From assembly GCF_027497495.1 (NCBI RefSeq), contig NZ_CP114205.1, forward strand, positions 620,001-684,000: DNA of 64,000 bases, given 5' to 3'. Origin of the DNA: Streptomyces tubercidicus. Its GTDB lineage: Bacteria; Actinomycetota; Actinomycetes; Streptomycetales; Streptomycetaceae. The notes under the pieces were generated by a model that did no database searches, was not told where the DNA came from, and was given only the letters and a program-made list of their open reading frames with translations. The translations under genes were made by a program, and so were the position numbers. Within the stretch, counting starts at the first letter, position 1. Every line of letters begins with the position of its first letter. Below are positions 46,698 through 55,661 of the stretch, one piece after another.

Positions 46698-49522
46698 CAC
46701 ACGAGAACACCACGCCGCACTCCGTCGAATCGATCCGCCGCGCCCTCCGGGAGAACGATTCCGCGCCCTACGGACCGGCCCGCAACGCCCGCGCCGAGGA
46801 ACTCGTCGCCCTCGCCGAGACCACCGGCGACCGGCAGCTGCTGCTCGCAGCGCTGCTGGAACTGATCGACTCGTACCAGTTCACCTCGGAGAGCGGCAAG
46901 ACACTGGTGCCGTTCGCACGACTGCTGCGCCTGTGGGACGAGCGTCCGGCGGACTTCACCGAGTCGGCCCTGCACCAGCTCCACTGGCAGTTCAAATGGA
47001 TCATCTACAGCCTCATCGGTAACCCCGATGTCCCGCTGGACGCCGTCCGCCGCTGGCTGCCGGACATGGAGCGGCACTACCGCATCGCCGGGCATTCCCT
47101 GCGCCCGGTCCGCGCGGCCGAGTTCTACCTCGCCCAGCACGTCGGGGACGACGCCCTGGCCGACCGGCTGCTCACGGAGTGGACCGCCGCCGACCGCGAC
47201 GCGATGAGCGACTGCCTGGCCTGCGAACTCAACGAGCAGGGCGAATGGCAGGCGGAGCGCGGAGACGACGAGCGTGCCATCGCCACCTGGTCACCCGTAC
47301 TGGACGGGGAAAAGTCCTGCGCGGAGCAGCCTCATCTCATCCTCGCCCTGTCCCTGGTGCCGCTGCTGCGCCTCGGCCGGCTCGACGAGGCCCGCCGCCA
47401 CCATCTGCGGGGCTACCGCACGGCCCGGGGCAACGGCAGCCTCGTACCCGCCCTTGCCCGCCATATCGAATTCTGCGCGCTGACCGGTAACGAGGCCCGT
47501 GGCCTGGAGATCCTCGCCGAGCACGCGGCGTATCTGGACAGCGGCGAGGAGCCGCTCTCCCAGCTGGAGATCCTGAGCGCGGCCGCCCTGCTGCTGCGCC
47601 GCCTGGTGGAACTCGGCCATGCCGACCGCCCCGTTCCCCTCCCGGGCGGCGCCACGGTCACCACGGAGCAGCTCCTGGCCCGTACCCGGGAAGCGGCCCA
47701 CGACCTGGCCCGCCGCTTCGACGCGCGCAACGGCACGGACCGGGTCAGCACACGGGTGTCCGCGCGGATGAGCGGTACGCCGTTCACCGACCGGCTCCCC
47801 CTCGGAGTGCGCGGCGCCCGGCTCGCCGACGGTTCCCCGGCCCGTCCGCGGCCCGTGCCGCAGTCCGCGCCGGTGGCGGAGGTCGCCCCGGTGGCGGCGG
47901 AGGCCGACTCCGACGACCTCGCCACCCTGCTGGCCGAGGCCCGGCGCCTCGCCCTGGCCCAGCACCCGGACGCCCGTGCCGCGTGGCGGACGGTCGCCGG
48001 AACCGCGGACCGGACCGGCGCCGAACTGGACCCGTCCGCCCGCGCCGAGGCGACCTACCACGCCGCCCTCGACGCGCTCGACGACCCGGAGGCGGCCATC
48101 GCGCTGTTCCGCCGGGCCGCCGAGCAGTTCGAGGCCGCCGGTGAGCCCGGTGAGGGCGCGGCCGGCCGGGCCGGTGCCGCCTACACCCTGGCGGCCTCCG
48201 GTCGTACGGAAGAGGGCCTGGCTGAACTCGACGCGATCTGCGGCCAGTTGGTCACTTTGCATGCCGACGGGAGGGCCACCGCCCGGCAACTGACCGGCGC
48301 GCTCCTGTCTTCCGCCCGCGTCCGCCTGGGCACCCTCCAGACGGCACCGGACCCCACCGACGCCGAGGAAGCCCTCACCGACGAACTCCGCGCCCTGCTC
48401 GCCCTCGCCGAGGAACACCGCACCGAGGGCTCTCGGATGCTCTCCCGTACCGCCGATATCTCCTGCGTGCTGGGCGGTCTGCTCGCCGGGGGCGGCGACG
48501 CGCCGCAGGCCGCGGAGCTGTTCGCCCGCGCGGTGGAGCTGTACCACGAGGCCGCCGTCCCGTGGTTCGCCGCGGAGGCCGAGGCCCGGCTGGCCGAACT
48601 CTCCCTCTCACTGCGCCAACCGCAACAGGCCGAGCAGGCCGCCCGTGCCGCCCTCGACCACGGCGCCGGACTCTTCGAACCGCTCGGCTGCGCTCATCTC
48701 CACCTCATCCGCGCCGAGGCCCTGGCCGCCACCGGCCAGGACGACAACGAGGTGGCCGAGCACGCACTCGAAGCCACCCACTGGGCCGACGAGGCGGATG
48801 GCGGCGCAGCGCTCGGCGCCTGGGCGCAGCTCGTTCTCGGCGGCGCGCTGCTCCGACTCCGGCGCTTCGACGAGGCCGCCTCCGTCCTGGAAAGCGCGCT
48901 GCCGGACCTCCAGGAGCACCACCACGAAGGCCAGGTCGTACAGGCCCGCTGGTGGCTCGGCGAATGCCTGGTCGCGCTCGGCGACCACCGGCAGGCCGGC
49001 GAACACTTCCTGCTCGCGGCCGATATCGCCAAGGGCTGGGACGCACAGCGCGACCACGCCGTCCTCGCCCACCTCGCCGGTGACGCCCTCAACGGCGCCG
49101 GTCTGAACGAACAGGCCGCCGCTGCCTACACCCGCGCCGAGGAACTCTGGGGCACGCTCGACCGCCCCCAGAACGCGGCCCGCGCCATCCGCGCCCGCGC
49201 CTGGCTCACCCTGCGTACCCCCGGAAGCGGCCTGCCGACCGCCCTCGACGTCATGACCACCGCCGAACGCCTCCTCACCGAGGCCGCCGCCGAGGCAACA
49301 GACGACGAAAGCCGCACCGCACTCCGAACCGACCTCGCCGGCACCCACCGCCAAACCGCCGAACTCCTCATCCGCGGCTGCGAATCCGAGCCCGACGACG
49401 ATGACGACGACGGCACGGCCGAGCGCACCTACGAACAAGCCCTCACCTACGCGGAAAAGCCATCACCCTCTTCGCCTCCCTCGGCGACCCGGCCCGCCAC
49501 GACCACACCGGCGCCCAACTGA
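46694..49522 (+). CDS. Large helical-repeat (TPR-like) protein coupled to HSP90, frameshifted near the end
   Basis: 942 residues as read, rich in Ala/Leu/Glu/Arg helix pairs of TPR character. Examples are AAYTLAASGRTEEGLAELDA, LAELSLSLRQPQQAEQAARA and LVALGDHRQAGEHFLLAADI. There are two blocks: about 1-340, and about 400-930 after a Pro/Ala linker. No signal peptide or membrane helix. It overlaps HSP90 by ATGA, so the two are made together. The frame ends abruptly in a Pro/Ser-rich tail (SPSSPPSATRPATTTPAP), while the -1 frame continues with convincing helical sequence to a stop at 49693-49695. A single missing G after GAAAAG near 49459 explains it. Confidence 0.88.
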   Translation: MTHENTTPHSVESIRRALRENDSAPYGPARNARAEELVALAETTGDRQLLLAALLELIDSYQFTSESGKTLVPFARLLRLWDERPADFTESALHQLHWQFKWIIYSLIGNPDVPLDAVRRWLPDMERHYRIAGHSLRPVRAAEFYLAQHVGDDALADRLLTEWTAADRDAMSDCLACELNEQGEWQAERGDDERAIATWSPVLDGEKSCAEQPHLILALSLVPLLRLGRLDEARRHHLRGYRTARGNGSLVPALARHIEFCALTGNEARGLEILAEHAAYLDSGEEPLSQLEILSAAALLLRRLVELGHADRPVPLPGGATVTTEQLLARTREAAHDLARRFDARNGTDRVSTRVSARMSGTPFTDRLPLGVRGARLADGSPARPRPVPQSAPVAEVAPVAAEADSDDLATLLAEARRLALAQHPDARAAWRTVAGTADRTGAELDPSARAEATYHAALDALDDPEAAIALFRRAAEQFEAAGEPGEGAAGRAGAAYTLAASGRTEEGLAELDAICGQLVTLHADGRATARQLTGALLSSARVRLGTLQTAPDPTDAEEALTDELRALLALAEEHRTEGSRMLSRTADISCVLGGLLAGGGDAPQAAELFARAVELYHEAAVPWFAAEAEARLAELSLSLRQPQQAEQAARAALDHGAGLFEPLGCAHLHLIRAEALAATGQDDNEVAEHALEATHWADEADGGAALGAWAQLVLGGALLRLRRFDEAASVLESALPDLQEHHHEGQVVQARWWLGECLVALGDHRQAGEHFLLAADIAKGWDAQRDHAVLAHLAGDALNGAGLNEQAAAAYTRAEELWGTLDRPQNAARAIRARAWLTLRTPGSGLPTALDVMTTAERLLTEAAAEATDDESRTALRTDLAGTHRQTAELLIRGCESEPDDDDDDGTAERTYEQALTYAEKPSPSSPPSATRPATTTPAPN

Positions 49523-49695
49523 TGGCCGCATGGCTGGAGTCCGACCTCGGCCGCGGCTCCGCCGCCGGCATCCGCGCCCGCGCCGTCCTGGACGAATACG
49601 GCAGCGAGGGCGAGGACGAGAACGACACCGAGCCTGACAACATCCCGGCCCGCCGCAGGGCCGAGGCACGGGCGTTGCTCGACTACCTGGACTAA
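49459..49695 (+). pseudogene. Out-of-frame C-terminal end of the helical-repeat protein
   Basis: This stretch continues the upstream gene in another frame: ITLFASLGDPARHDHTGAQL, then MAAWLESDLGRGSAAGIRAR, ending AEARALLDYLD with TAA at 49693-49695. Restoring one base (AAGGCC for AAGCC) would make a protein of about 1,000 residues. It is either a real disabling mutation, programmed slippage, or a sequencing error. Confidence 0.75.
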
Positions 49696-49739
49696 GGACT
49701 GGTGGCTGTCTCTCCAATCAGGAGGGTTCCAGCCCAACA

Positions 49740-50708
49740 TCACTCCCCGGACTGACCGTTCGCGTTGTCCTCCAGGAGTTCCTGGGTGCGGCGTAGCAGG
49801 GCTTGCCGTACAGCCTCCGGTGACACGACCCTCAGGGGTGTGGCCAGGCTGAGGAGGTATGTGGCGAGCCCGTCCGCGTCGGGACCACCGATATCGACGA
49901 TCGTGGCGTCGGGGCCTTCGGGACGGTGGGCACCGACTGTCGACGGAATCAGCCTCAGGGCTTGGTCCATGGGCATCGGGAGGCGGATCGTCGTACGGAG
50001 CGGGTAGGGGCCGGTCGAGACGGAGCGGGAGACGAGCAGCGCCGGGTCGGGCGGGTCGATGAGCTCCACCGGGTGCCCGGTGGGCTGAAGTCGCTCGACT
50101 CGGTCGGCCCGGAAGGTCCGCCATTCCTCCTGCGCCACGTCCCGGGCGACGAAGTACCACCGGCGTCCCGTGTGGACGAGGCGGTACGGGTCGACGTCTC
50201 GGGCCGTGGCCTTTCCTTCCCAGTCGCGGTACGACAGGCGGGCACGTTCGCCCCGGCGGCATGCGGCGGCCAGTTCCAGCAGTATGCCGGGCGTGATCTG
50301 TGGCTCGTCGGGTCTGGGGGTATGCACGAAGGCAGCGTCCATCTCGCCCAGCCGGTCCGCGATCCGCTGCGGCAGTACCTGTCGTAGTTTCAGCAGTGCC
50401 GACAGTGCGGCCTGGTCGCCGCCGAGAGCGCCACTCAGCGCCGCCTCGCGCAACCCGATCGCGACGGCGAGCGCTTCTTCGTCATCGAGGATCAGCGGCG
50501 GCGTCCGGGCTCCGGCCCGGAGGCGGTAACCGCCCCATGGTCCGGGGTCGGACTCGATGGTGTAGCCGAGTTCCCGGAGTTTGGCGATGTCCCGCCGCAC
50601 TGTGCGGTCGGTGACCGCCATCCGGTCGGCCAGCTCACCGCAGGTCCACGACGGCCGGGCGGCCAGCAAGGAGACCAACCGCAGCAGGCGGGCGGATGCG
50701 CTGATCAC
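49740..50708 (-). CDS. WYL-domain (YafY-type) transcriptional regulator
   Basis: 322 residues. N-terminal HTH (WTCGELADRMAVTDRTVRRD), central WYL domain (YRDWEGKATARDVDPYRLVH, with GRRWYFVARD) and a C-terminal WCX-like extension. Start is GTG 50708; an ATG on the same bases would read into a stop. Divergent from a VOC protein gene 63 nt away, which it may regulate. WYL proteins sense nucleic acid fragments or ligands and often control defence or repair genes. Confidence 0.9.
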   Translation of the reverse strand: MISASARLLRLVSLLAARPSWTCGELADRMAVTDRTVRRDIAKLRELGYTIESDPGPWGGYRLRAGARTPPLILDDEEALAVAIGLREAALSGALGGDQAALSALLKLRQVLPQRIADRLGEMDAAFVHTPRPDEPQITPGILLELAAACRRGERARLSYRDWEGKATARDVDPYRLVHTGRRWYFVARDVAQEEWRTFRADRVERLQPTGHPVELIDPPDPALLVSRSVSTGPYPLRTTIRLPMPMDQALRLIPSTVGAHRPEGPDATIVDIGGPDADGLATYLLSLATPLRVVSPEAVRQALLRRTQELLEDNANGQSGE

Positions 50709-50771
50709 ATTCTGAAGTGTTCCACATGACCCGGACCGAACCTGTCCTGGTCCCGTCGTAGCGTCCTCGCC

Positions 50772-51158
50772 ATGAGCACGGAAAACACCTCCGCACCTAC
50801 GTTTCGCTACTCGGCGGTCACCTTCGACTGCCCGGACCCCGCGGAACTGGCCCGTTTCTACAGCGAGATCCTCGGCCTACCCGTGATCCTCTCCACGGAC
50901 CACTTCGTCCTGCTCGGCCAGGAGGGAGCGGCCGGACTGGGCTTCAACTACCTGGCCGACTACCGCCGTCCCACCTGGCCGGACTCGTCCCAAGAGAAGC
51001 AGGCCCACATCGAGCTGGGCGTAGATGACCTGGATGCTGCCCAAACCCACCTGCTGTCCCTTGGAGCCGCCAAGCCCGAGTTCCAGCCGGACCCCGACCG
51101 GTGGCGGGTCCTACTGGACCCGGCAGGCCACCCGTTCTGCATCTCCACCCTGGTCTGA
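50772..51158 (+). CDS. VOC (glyoxalase/bleomycin-resistance) family protein
   Basis: 128 residues with the two beta-alpha-beta-beta-beta motifs of the VOC fold. TFDCPDPAELARFYSEILGL opens it and LLDPAGHPFCISTLV closes it. Such proteins are lyases, dioxygenases or drug-binding resistance proteins; the substrate cannot be told. Divergent from the WYL regulator. Confidence 0.88.
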   Translation: MSTENTSAPTFRYSAVTFDCPDPAELARFYSEILGLPVILSTDHFVLLGQEGAAGLGFNYLADYRRPTWPDSSQEKQAHIELGVDDLDAAQTHLLSLGAAKPEFQPDPDRWRVLLDPAGHPFCISTLV

Positions 51159-51320
51159 GCGCGACCTGCAAACCGGTGACTGCGACCTCGCACGCGGGGA
51201 GCGCCGGCGGCATCGGATGCCTCCCATGGCCGGATTCGCAGCGTCAGCACGGCGTGGCAACTCTTGCTCGCGACCCACCACAGCGGCACGGGAGGTCGCC
51301 TCGGGATCCTGCGGCGGTGG

Positions 51321-51953
51321 TCATTCTTCCCCCAGCTGTGCCCAGGTGTGGGTGTCCAGGGTGTCGTGGGGGCCGATGCGGGAGAGTTCGGTGCCGTCGC
51401 GCCCGAGAGCCACGATGACGGGACGAGCTCTGCGGGCGGTGGCTGGGCACATCCAAGCCGCGATGAGCTTGCGCTGCCCGGGAGCGTCGATCCGGCGATC
51501 GCCGACGAGGAGGTGAGCGACATCCGGCCCGAGGTGGACTACGGCATAGCCGATCCATGGGGCCGTGGCCAGCGGGTCCGGCGCGTCCATCCGGCGGGTA
51601 AGGCTGACCGTGCCCCCCTCACCCCCGATCTCCAGCACATCGACGTCGAACTCCTCATCGGCAGGGTCGTCCACCGGGCTACTACCACCGCCGCCCACGT
51701 ACTGCCACTGCTCGTCGTGCCACTCCAGAACCGCGGTGTGCTCACTCGCCCACGCGCACTTCGGCCGCCACAGGAACCAGACCGCCGCAACGCCCGCGGC
51801 AGCGTCGACATCGGCCGACACCACCGTCAGCACCCACCGCGGTATCCACCGCGGCTGCGCCTCCGCACCCGCCAGTACGCGCCGCACCACACCCGGAAGA
51901 AAGAGTCCCTCCGCCCAATGCCCAACAGAAAAGGCTATGTTCGATAACCGCAT
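51321..51953 (-). CDS. Hypothetical protein
   Basis: 210 residues, ATG 51953, mixed alpha/beta, with aromatic segments such as WRPKCAWASEHTAVLEWHDE and PWIGYAVVHLGPDVAHLLVG, and an acidic middle (DDPADEEFDVDVLEIGGEGG). No signal peptide; one weakly hydrophobic stretch near residue 45. Third-position GC is a little lower than in neighbours, which fits an accessory gene. I do not recognise it. Confidence 0.6.
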   Translation of the reverse strand: MRLSNIAFSVGHWAEGLFLPGVVRRVLAGAEAQPRWIPRWVLTVVSADVDAAAGVAAVWFLWRPKCAWASEHTAVLEWHDEQWQYVGGGGSSPVDDPADEEFDVDVLEIGGEGGTVSLTRRMDAPDPLATAPWIGYAVVHLGPDVAHLLVGDRRIDAPGQRKLIAAWMCPATARRARPVIVALGRDGTELSRIGPHDTLDTHTWAQLGEE

Positions 51954-52262
51954 ACACCTTCCGTACCCACCGTCGTCTCGTATAGCTACGGCAAACGGAC
52001 ATATGGCGGGGTGAATTCCGGACCACCCCAGCTAATCCGTGGGACTGGCAACAGCGGCCGTCCCGCCGATTTGCGCAGCAGCTGCGGCTCTTGAGGCTCG
52101 TGGATGTGCACGAGGAATGGTTCTGGCGCACTCTCCGCAGAGGGCTGACTTACCGTCATGTCAGGCGCTCGCGACTCTGGCCGGATGACGGCGGGGAGGG
52201 GCTGCGTTGAGCCACGACTGCGACTGCATCACGGTTACGGTCGATGCCGGCGGTAGATGCTT
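51954..52262. other. 309-bp region with a possible gene remnant
   Basis: On the plus strand, 51986-52210 is an open frame of 74 codons with coding-like sequence (NPWDWQQRPSRRFAQQLRLL, then LVDVHEEWFWRTLRRGLTYR). It has no convincing start codon or ribosome binding site. It looks like the 3' end of a lost gene. Otherwise I see nothing. Confidence 0.3.
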
Positions 52263-52871
52263 TCAGATGGGGAGTCCGATCAGTCCCCATCGGCGTCGTT
52301 GGGCTTCGCGGACCACTTCGGCCCAGCCGGACAGCAGCTCGGTGAACTCCTCGAAGTCCGCGATCCACCGCCCTGGGCATGCGGCGCGGCTCGCGTACGG
52401 TTCGCGCAGGTGCGGCAGGGCGGGGGCAGCCTCCCCCCAGCAACGGTTCAGGCCGGACACGGTCCGAGGGCCGCGGGCGATAAGCGGCCCTGGCCGCCAC
52501 AGGCCATCGACGGAAGGGAAGATGCCGGCATCTACGTGCTCGGCGTCGGAGTCGACCTCAGGCCCGCACCAGATCAAAGCCATCAGGAACTCGTCCAGAG
52601 CCGCCCGCAACGGTGTCCCCGCGGCGCCGCGGACGTCCTCCCACGCCTGTGCGGCCCAAAAGTGCGGCTTGTACGACCCGAGGGTGCCCCCGAACTCGTA
52701 CCGGCCCAGCCAGGCCCTGTCCGGCTCGACAGGCCACACCCAACCCGCGTCGACCTCATCACCTTCATCGTCCGCGTATGCCGACTCCTGCAGCACCTCA
52801 AGCCGGTCGTCCGGTGCGATCTTCATGAGGTGCACCCAGTCGACGACCAGGACCGTGATGTCCATGCCCAT
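52263..52871 (-). CDS. Conserved hypothetical protein
   Basis: 202 residues starting MGMDITVLVVDWVHLMKIAP, acidic and aromatic-rich, with SYKPHFWAAQAWEDVRGAAG and CPGRWIADFEEFTELLSGWA. From memory, similar short acidic proteins with the same MGMDITVL start are common in streptomycetes and have no assigned role. No membrane segment. Start uncertain by two residues, as ATG at 52865 is also in frame. Confidence 0.7.
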   Translation of the reverse strand: MGMDITVLVVDWVHLMKIAPDDRLEVLQESAYADDEGDEVDAGWVWPVEPDRAWLGRYEFGGTLGSYKPHFWAAQAWEDVRGAAGTPLRAALDEFLMALIWCGPEVDSDAEHVDAGIFPSVDGLWRPGPLIARGPRTVSGLNRCWGEAAPALPHLREPYASRAACPGRWIADFEEFTELLSGWAEVVREAQRRRWGLIGLPI

Positions 52872-53071
52872 GCGCCGAGGCTAGCCGGAGAGACGATCGC
52901 GGTGCCCACGCCGCCGTTGTCGAGCACGGCGAGGGCTTGATCCCCCTACGGGACCCAACCCTTGTTGCCGGCGAGCCCTTCGTCCGAGGCGATGGTCAGC
53001 AGCGGGCTCATCGCGGCGCCAAAGGCGACGCGGAGAACGGCATGTCCACGCGGCTCAGCGCGCAAGAGAAC

Positions 53072-54061
53072 TCAGCGGCGGCGTTCGCCGTTGACGGTCG
53101 CGGCCGTCGTGATCAGGTAGTCGGCGAAGTGCTCGGTCAGCGGTTCGCCGGTGAGCGGTTCCAGGAAGAGGAACTGCCCCTGGGGGTTGACCTCCAGCCA
53201 GACGGGTTCACCTCCCGGTGTGAGCTTGAGATCGATCACGCCCATGGGCAGCCCCAACCGGTCGAGCACCGTACGGACCAGCCGGGCCAGGTCCGGGGGG
53301 ACCGGCCACCGCGTGATCGGGACGTTGAGGTCGGGGCGCCAGTCCAGTTCCTCCGTCTCGATGAGCGCCGCGAACATGCGCTCGCCGAAGCAGTTGAGCC
53401 GGATGTGGTGCCGGCCCGGAACGTACTCCTGATACGTCGCCGGGCACACCGCGAAGGACTCCGCGGGCAGCGCCTGCGGGTCCTCGATCCACCGCGTGTA
53501 CAGGGACGGGCCCCGCGCGCCCACGACGGGCTTGACGATGACCCGCCCGACCTCGCGGGTGAAGTCCACCACCTCGTCACGTGATTGCGTGATCAGCGTC
53601 CGCGGCACACGGAAGCCGGCCTGCCGGGCCACCCACAGCTGGTAGACCTTGTCCGACGCCCGGTCGGTCGCCTCCGGCGGTGAGATCCACTCGCCGTGGA
53701 AGGAGGCAGCGAGAATGCCCCCCAGCGCTCCACGGCAGTCGTTGTTGACCAGGCTGACCTGCTGCGCGCCGAGTCCCGCGCCGTCCGACCCGGCGGCGGA
53801 CATGGTGAGCTGCTGGTCCGCCCGCGCGCGGCGCCACCACAGCAGCTCCGCCTGCGCGGGGGGCACCGTCCGGCCCTCCGACGTCGGCACCGCCGCCGGG
53901 ACGCCGGAGCCGTCCGGCGTCCCGGACAGGTGCCAGGTCAGGCCGGTTTTGCCGCTCACCGCGTCGCACTCCAGAATGTGGAACTCGTCGCCGCGGGCGC
54001 GCACCGCGTGCTGCACCGCGATGGCGTGAAGGTCGTCGTGGAAAGACAGGGCCAGGATCAT
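53072..54061 (-). CDS. ATP-grasp peptide maturase-like enzyme
   Basis: 329 residues. N-terminal pre-ATP-grasp region (MILALSFHDDLHAIAVQHAV) and ATP-grasp domain with the nucleotide Lys in VIVKPVVGARGPS, the Arg/Asn segment HIRLNCFGERMFAA and the metal site LEVNPQGQFLF near residue 300. This is the MvdD/TgmB-like group that forms ester or amide crosslinks, or ligates residues, in ribosomal peptides. Its ATG overlaps the stop of the small Cys-rich gene upstream (ATGA), which makes that peptide its likely substrate. No methyltransferase, protease or transporter gene is next to it. Confidence 0.85.
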   Translation of the reverse strand: MILALSFHDDLHAIAVQHAVRARGDEFHILECDAVSGKTGLTWHLSGTPDGSGVPAAVPTSEGRTVPPAQAELLWWRRARADQQLTMSAAGSDGAGLGAQQVSLVNNDCRGALGGILAASFHGEWISPPEATDRASDKVYQLWVARQAGFRVPRTLITQSRDEVVDFTREVGRVIVKPVVGARGPSLYTRWIEDPQALPAESFAVCPATYQEYVPGRHHIRLNCFGERMFAALIETEELDWRPDLNVPITRWPVPPDLARLVRTVLDRLGLPMGVIDLKLTPGGEPVWLEVNPQGQFLFLEPLTGEPLTEHFADYLITTAATVNGERRR

Positions 54062-54309
54062 GCCGCGTCGCACATGTCGGAGCAGCAGTGGGGCCCGCAT
54101 CCCGTCTCACAGGCGTGGCCTTCCAGGCTCGCGGCGGAGATCTCCAGACCAGTGGTGGTCCGAAGGGCTTCCTCCCAGGCCTTCAGGTCCTGGGGCGTCT
54201 TCAGCTCTACGAAGCCGGTCGCCTGGGTGCTGAACACCACCGGTGGCGAGGTGCTGGTGAAGTCTTCCTGCTTCTGATCCAAGGGCTCGCCAAACTTGAT
54301 GCCGTCCAT
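54058..54309 (-). CDS. Cys-rich precursor-like peptide for the ATP-grasp enzyme
   Basis: 83 residues starting MDGIKFGEPLDQKQEDF, with AGGGAGG 8 nt upstream of ATG 54309. Residues 1-66 look like a leader/follower region, with a predicted amphipathic helix TPQDLKAWEEALRTTTGLEI at 38-57 and a Ser/Thr-rich segment at 18-31. The last 17 residues hold five cysteines, CETGCGPHCCSDMC (67, 71, 75, 76, 80), then DAA. It is translationally coupled to an ATP-grasp maturase. The reading as a RiPP precursor rests on size, leader/core layout and coupling. A small metal-binding protein is the alternative. Confidence 0.72.
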   Translation of the reverse strand: MDGIKFGEPLDQKQEDFTSTSPPVVFSTQATGFVELKTPQDLKAWEEALRTTTGLEISAASLEGHACETGCGPHCCSDMCDAA

Positions 54310-54779
54310 GGTCACGGCCTCCCTTGATTTTCTCTCGCCCCCGAGTCTCGTTTTCTGGATTCCTTCTCCTTCCACTGAACCACCGCTGTAGCGGGGCCGC
54401 ATGTGGACGACGGGCTCCTGGTATTCCTTTCAACTAACGCTTCAGGCCGGTGTATTCGTGGCGCGAGAGGCGGCGGTCGAAGGTTTTTCGGTCAACCATG
54501 AGCATGCATCGGTCCACCCGCTCCGGCACCGGGTGGACCGCATGCCGGGGGCGGCCGTGATGGAGCAATGGGCTTCGCCCCCGGCCGGGCACAGCAGCGT
54601 CCTGGCCGCAGGGCTCGGCGAGACCGTCGGCGGCCCCGCCCGCCAGGGATTACGGGACAGCCCTTGGCCCTGGAGCGGCGTCGGAGACCATACCCTCAAC
54701 TTCCAGGAGGCAAAGACACGTTCAGCCCGACTCAGCTCCTGGCCTGCCTGTAGTCGAGTCACCGAAGTGAGAGGAAGCC
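54310..54779. other. 470-bp region between divergent genes
   Basis: It holds the promoters of the precursor/ATP-grasp operon (minus) and the NmrA-like gene (plus) and a hairpin at 54510-54540. Open frames across it lack ribosome binding sites and family resemblance. The part next to the precursor gene (54310-54400) is more AT-rich. Confidence 0.5.
54510..54540. terminator. 11-bp hairpin in the ATP-grasp/NmrA intergenic region
   Basis: cggtccacccg (54510-54520) pairs perfectly with cgggtggaccg (54530-54540) around a 9-nt loop. No gene ends nearby, so it may be a transcription attenuator, an operator, or a relic terminator. Confidence 0.45.
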
Positions 54780-55661
54780 ATGCGCATCGCTGTCACCACC
54801 CCGACCGGCAATGTCGGCCGCCATGTCGTTGCCACTCTGATCCGCGCCGGGGTCCGCCCGCGCGTCCTGCTGCGCGAGCCCGCCCGGCTGGCTCCGAACG
54901 TACGGGACGAGGTGGATGCCGTGCAGGTCGACCAATACGATGCCGACGCGGTAGTGGCCGCCACCGAAGACGTTGACGCACTGTTCTGGGTGGACCCGAC
55001 CAGCGGCGGCGACGATCCCCTTGCCGAGTACGCCCGCGCCACCAGCAGTGTGGTCCGCGCCGTCACCGAAAACCGGATCGGCCGCGTCGTCTTCCAAAGC
55101 AGCGTCGGCGCCGAGAAACGTCACGGTGCCGGCGAGATCGACGGCTTGGCACACACCGAAACCGCCCTGGATGCCCTGGGCGTCGATGTCACCCACCTCC
55201 GCTGCGGCTACTTCTTCACCAATCTTGAGCTGCAACTCGACGCCCTACGAGCCGGCACCCTCCAGGTGATCCTCCCGCTCGACCAGCCCATGGCCTGGGT
55301 GGCGCCTCGCGATATCGCCGAGGTCGCCGCCACCCGTCTGCTCTCTCCCGACTGGTCCGGACGCTGTGTGCAGGCAGTGCACGGGCCCATGGACCTCACC
55401 TGGCGACGGGTCGCCGAAATCCTCACCGCCGCCACCGGCCGGCAGATCAGCGTCGAACGGATCACGGATGACGCCATGCGTACCCAGCTCCACCAGGCCG
55501 GGATGCCCGATGGATTGGTAGAGGCCGTGGTCGGAATGTCGACCGGCCTACGCGAAAACTTCGTGCCCGAACAGCGCCGCACCCTCCAGACCACCACCCC
55601 GACCACCCTCGCCGCCTGGGCCTATGACCATCTCCGGCACCAGATCGCCGTCGCGTCGTAA
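54780..55661 (+). CDS. NmrA-like NAD(P)-binding protein
   Basis: 293 residues of the atypical short-chain dehydrogenase type. The Rossmann motif is TTPTGNVGRHVV near the start. Later segments VVFQSSVGAEKRHG and CGYFFTNLELQLDALRAGTL are usual in the NmrA/SDR_a5 group, which act as redox sensors or quinone/isoflavone-type reductases. GAGAGGAAG precedes the ATG. Partner unknown; its neighbour genes look accessory. Confidence 0.88.
   Translation: MRIAVTTPTGNVGRHVVATLIRAGVRPRVLLREPARLAPNVRDEVDAVQVDQYDADAVVAATEDVDALFWVDPTSGGDDPLAEYARATSSVVRAVTENRIGRVVFQSSVGAEKRHGAGEIDGLAHTETALDALGVDVTHLRCGYFFTNLELQLDALRAGTLQVILPLDQPMAWVAPRDIAEVAATRLLSPDWSGRCVQAVHGPMDLTWRRVAEILTAATGRQISVERITDDAMRTQLHQAGMPDGLVEAVVGMSTGLRENFVPEQRRTLQTTTPTTLAAWAYDHLRHQIAVAS

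Noticed and set aside
44805..46700. Minus-strand frame of about 630 codons opposite the HSP90 gene
   Set aside because: Shadow of the HSP90 gene; Gly/Gln/Val-rich with no motifs.
54401..54976. Plus-strand frame overlapping the NmrA-like start
   Set aside because: No ribosome binding site, changes character when it enters the NmrA gene, and crosses a hairpin.
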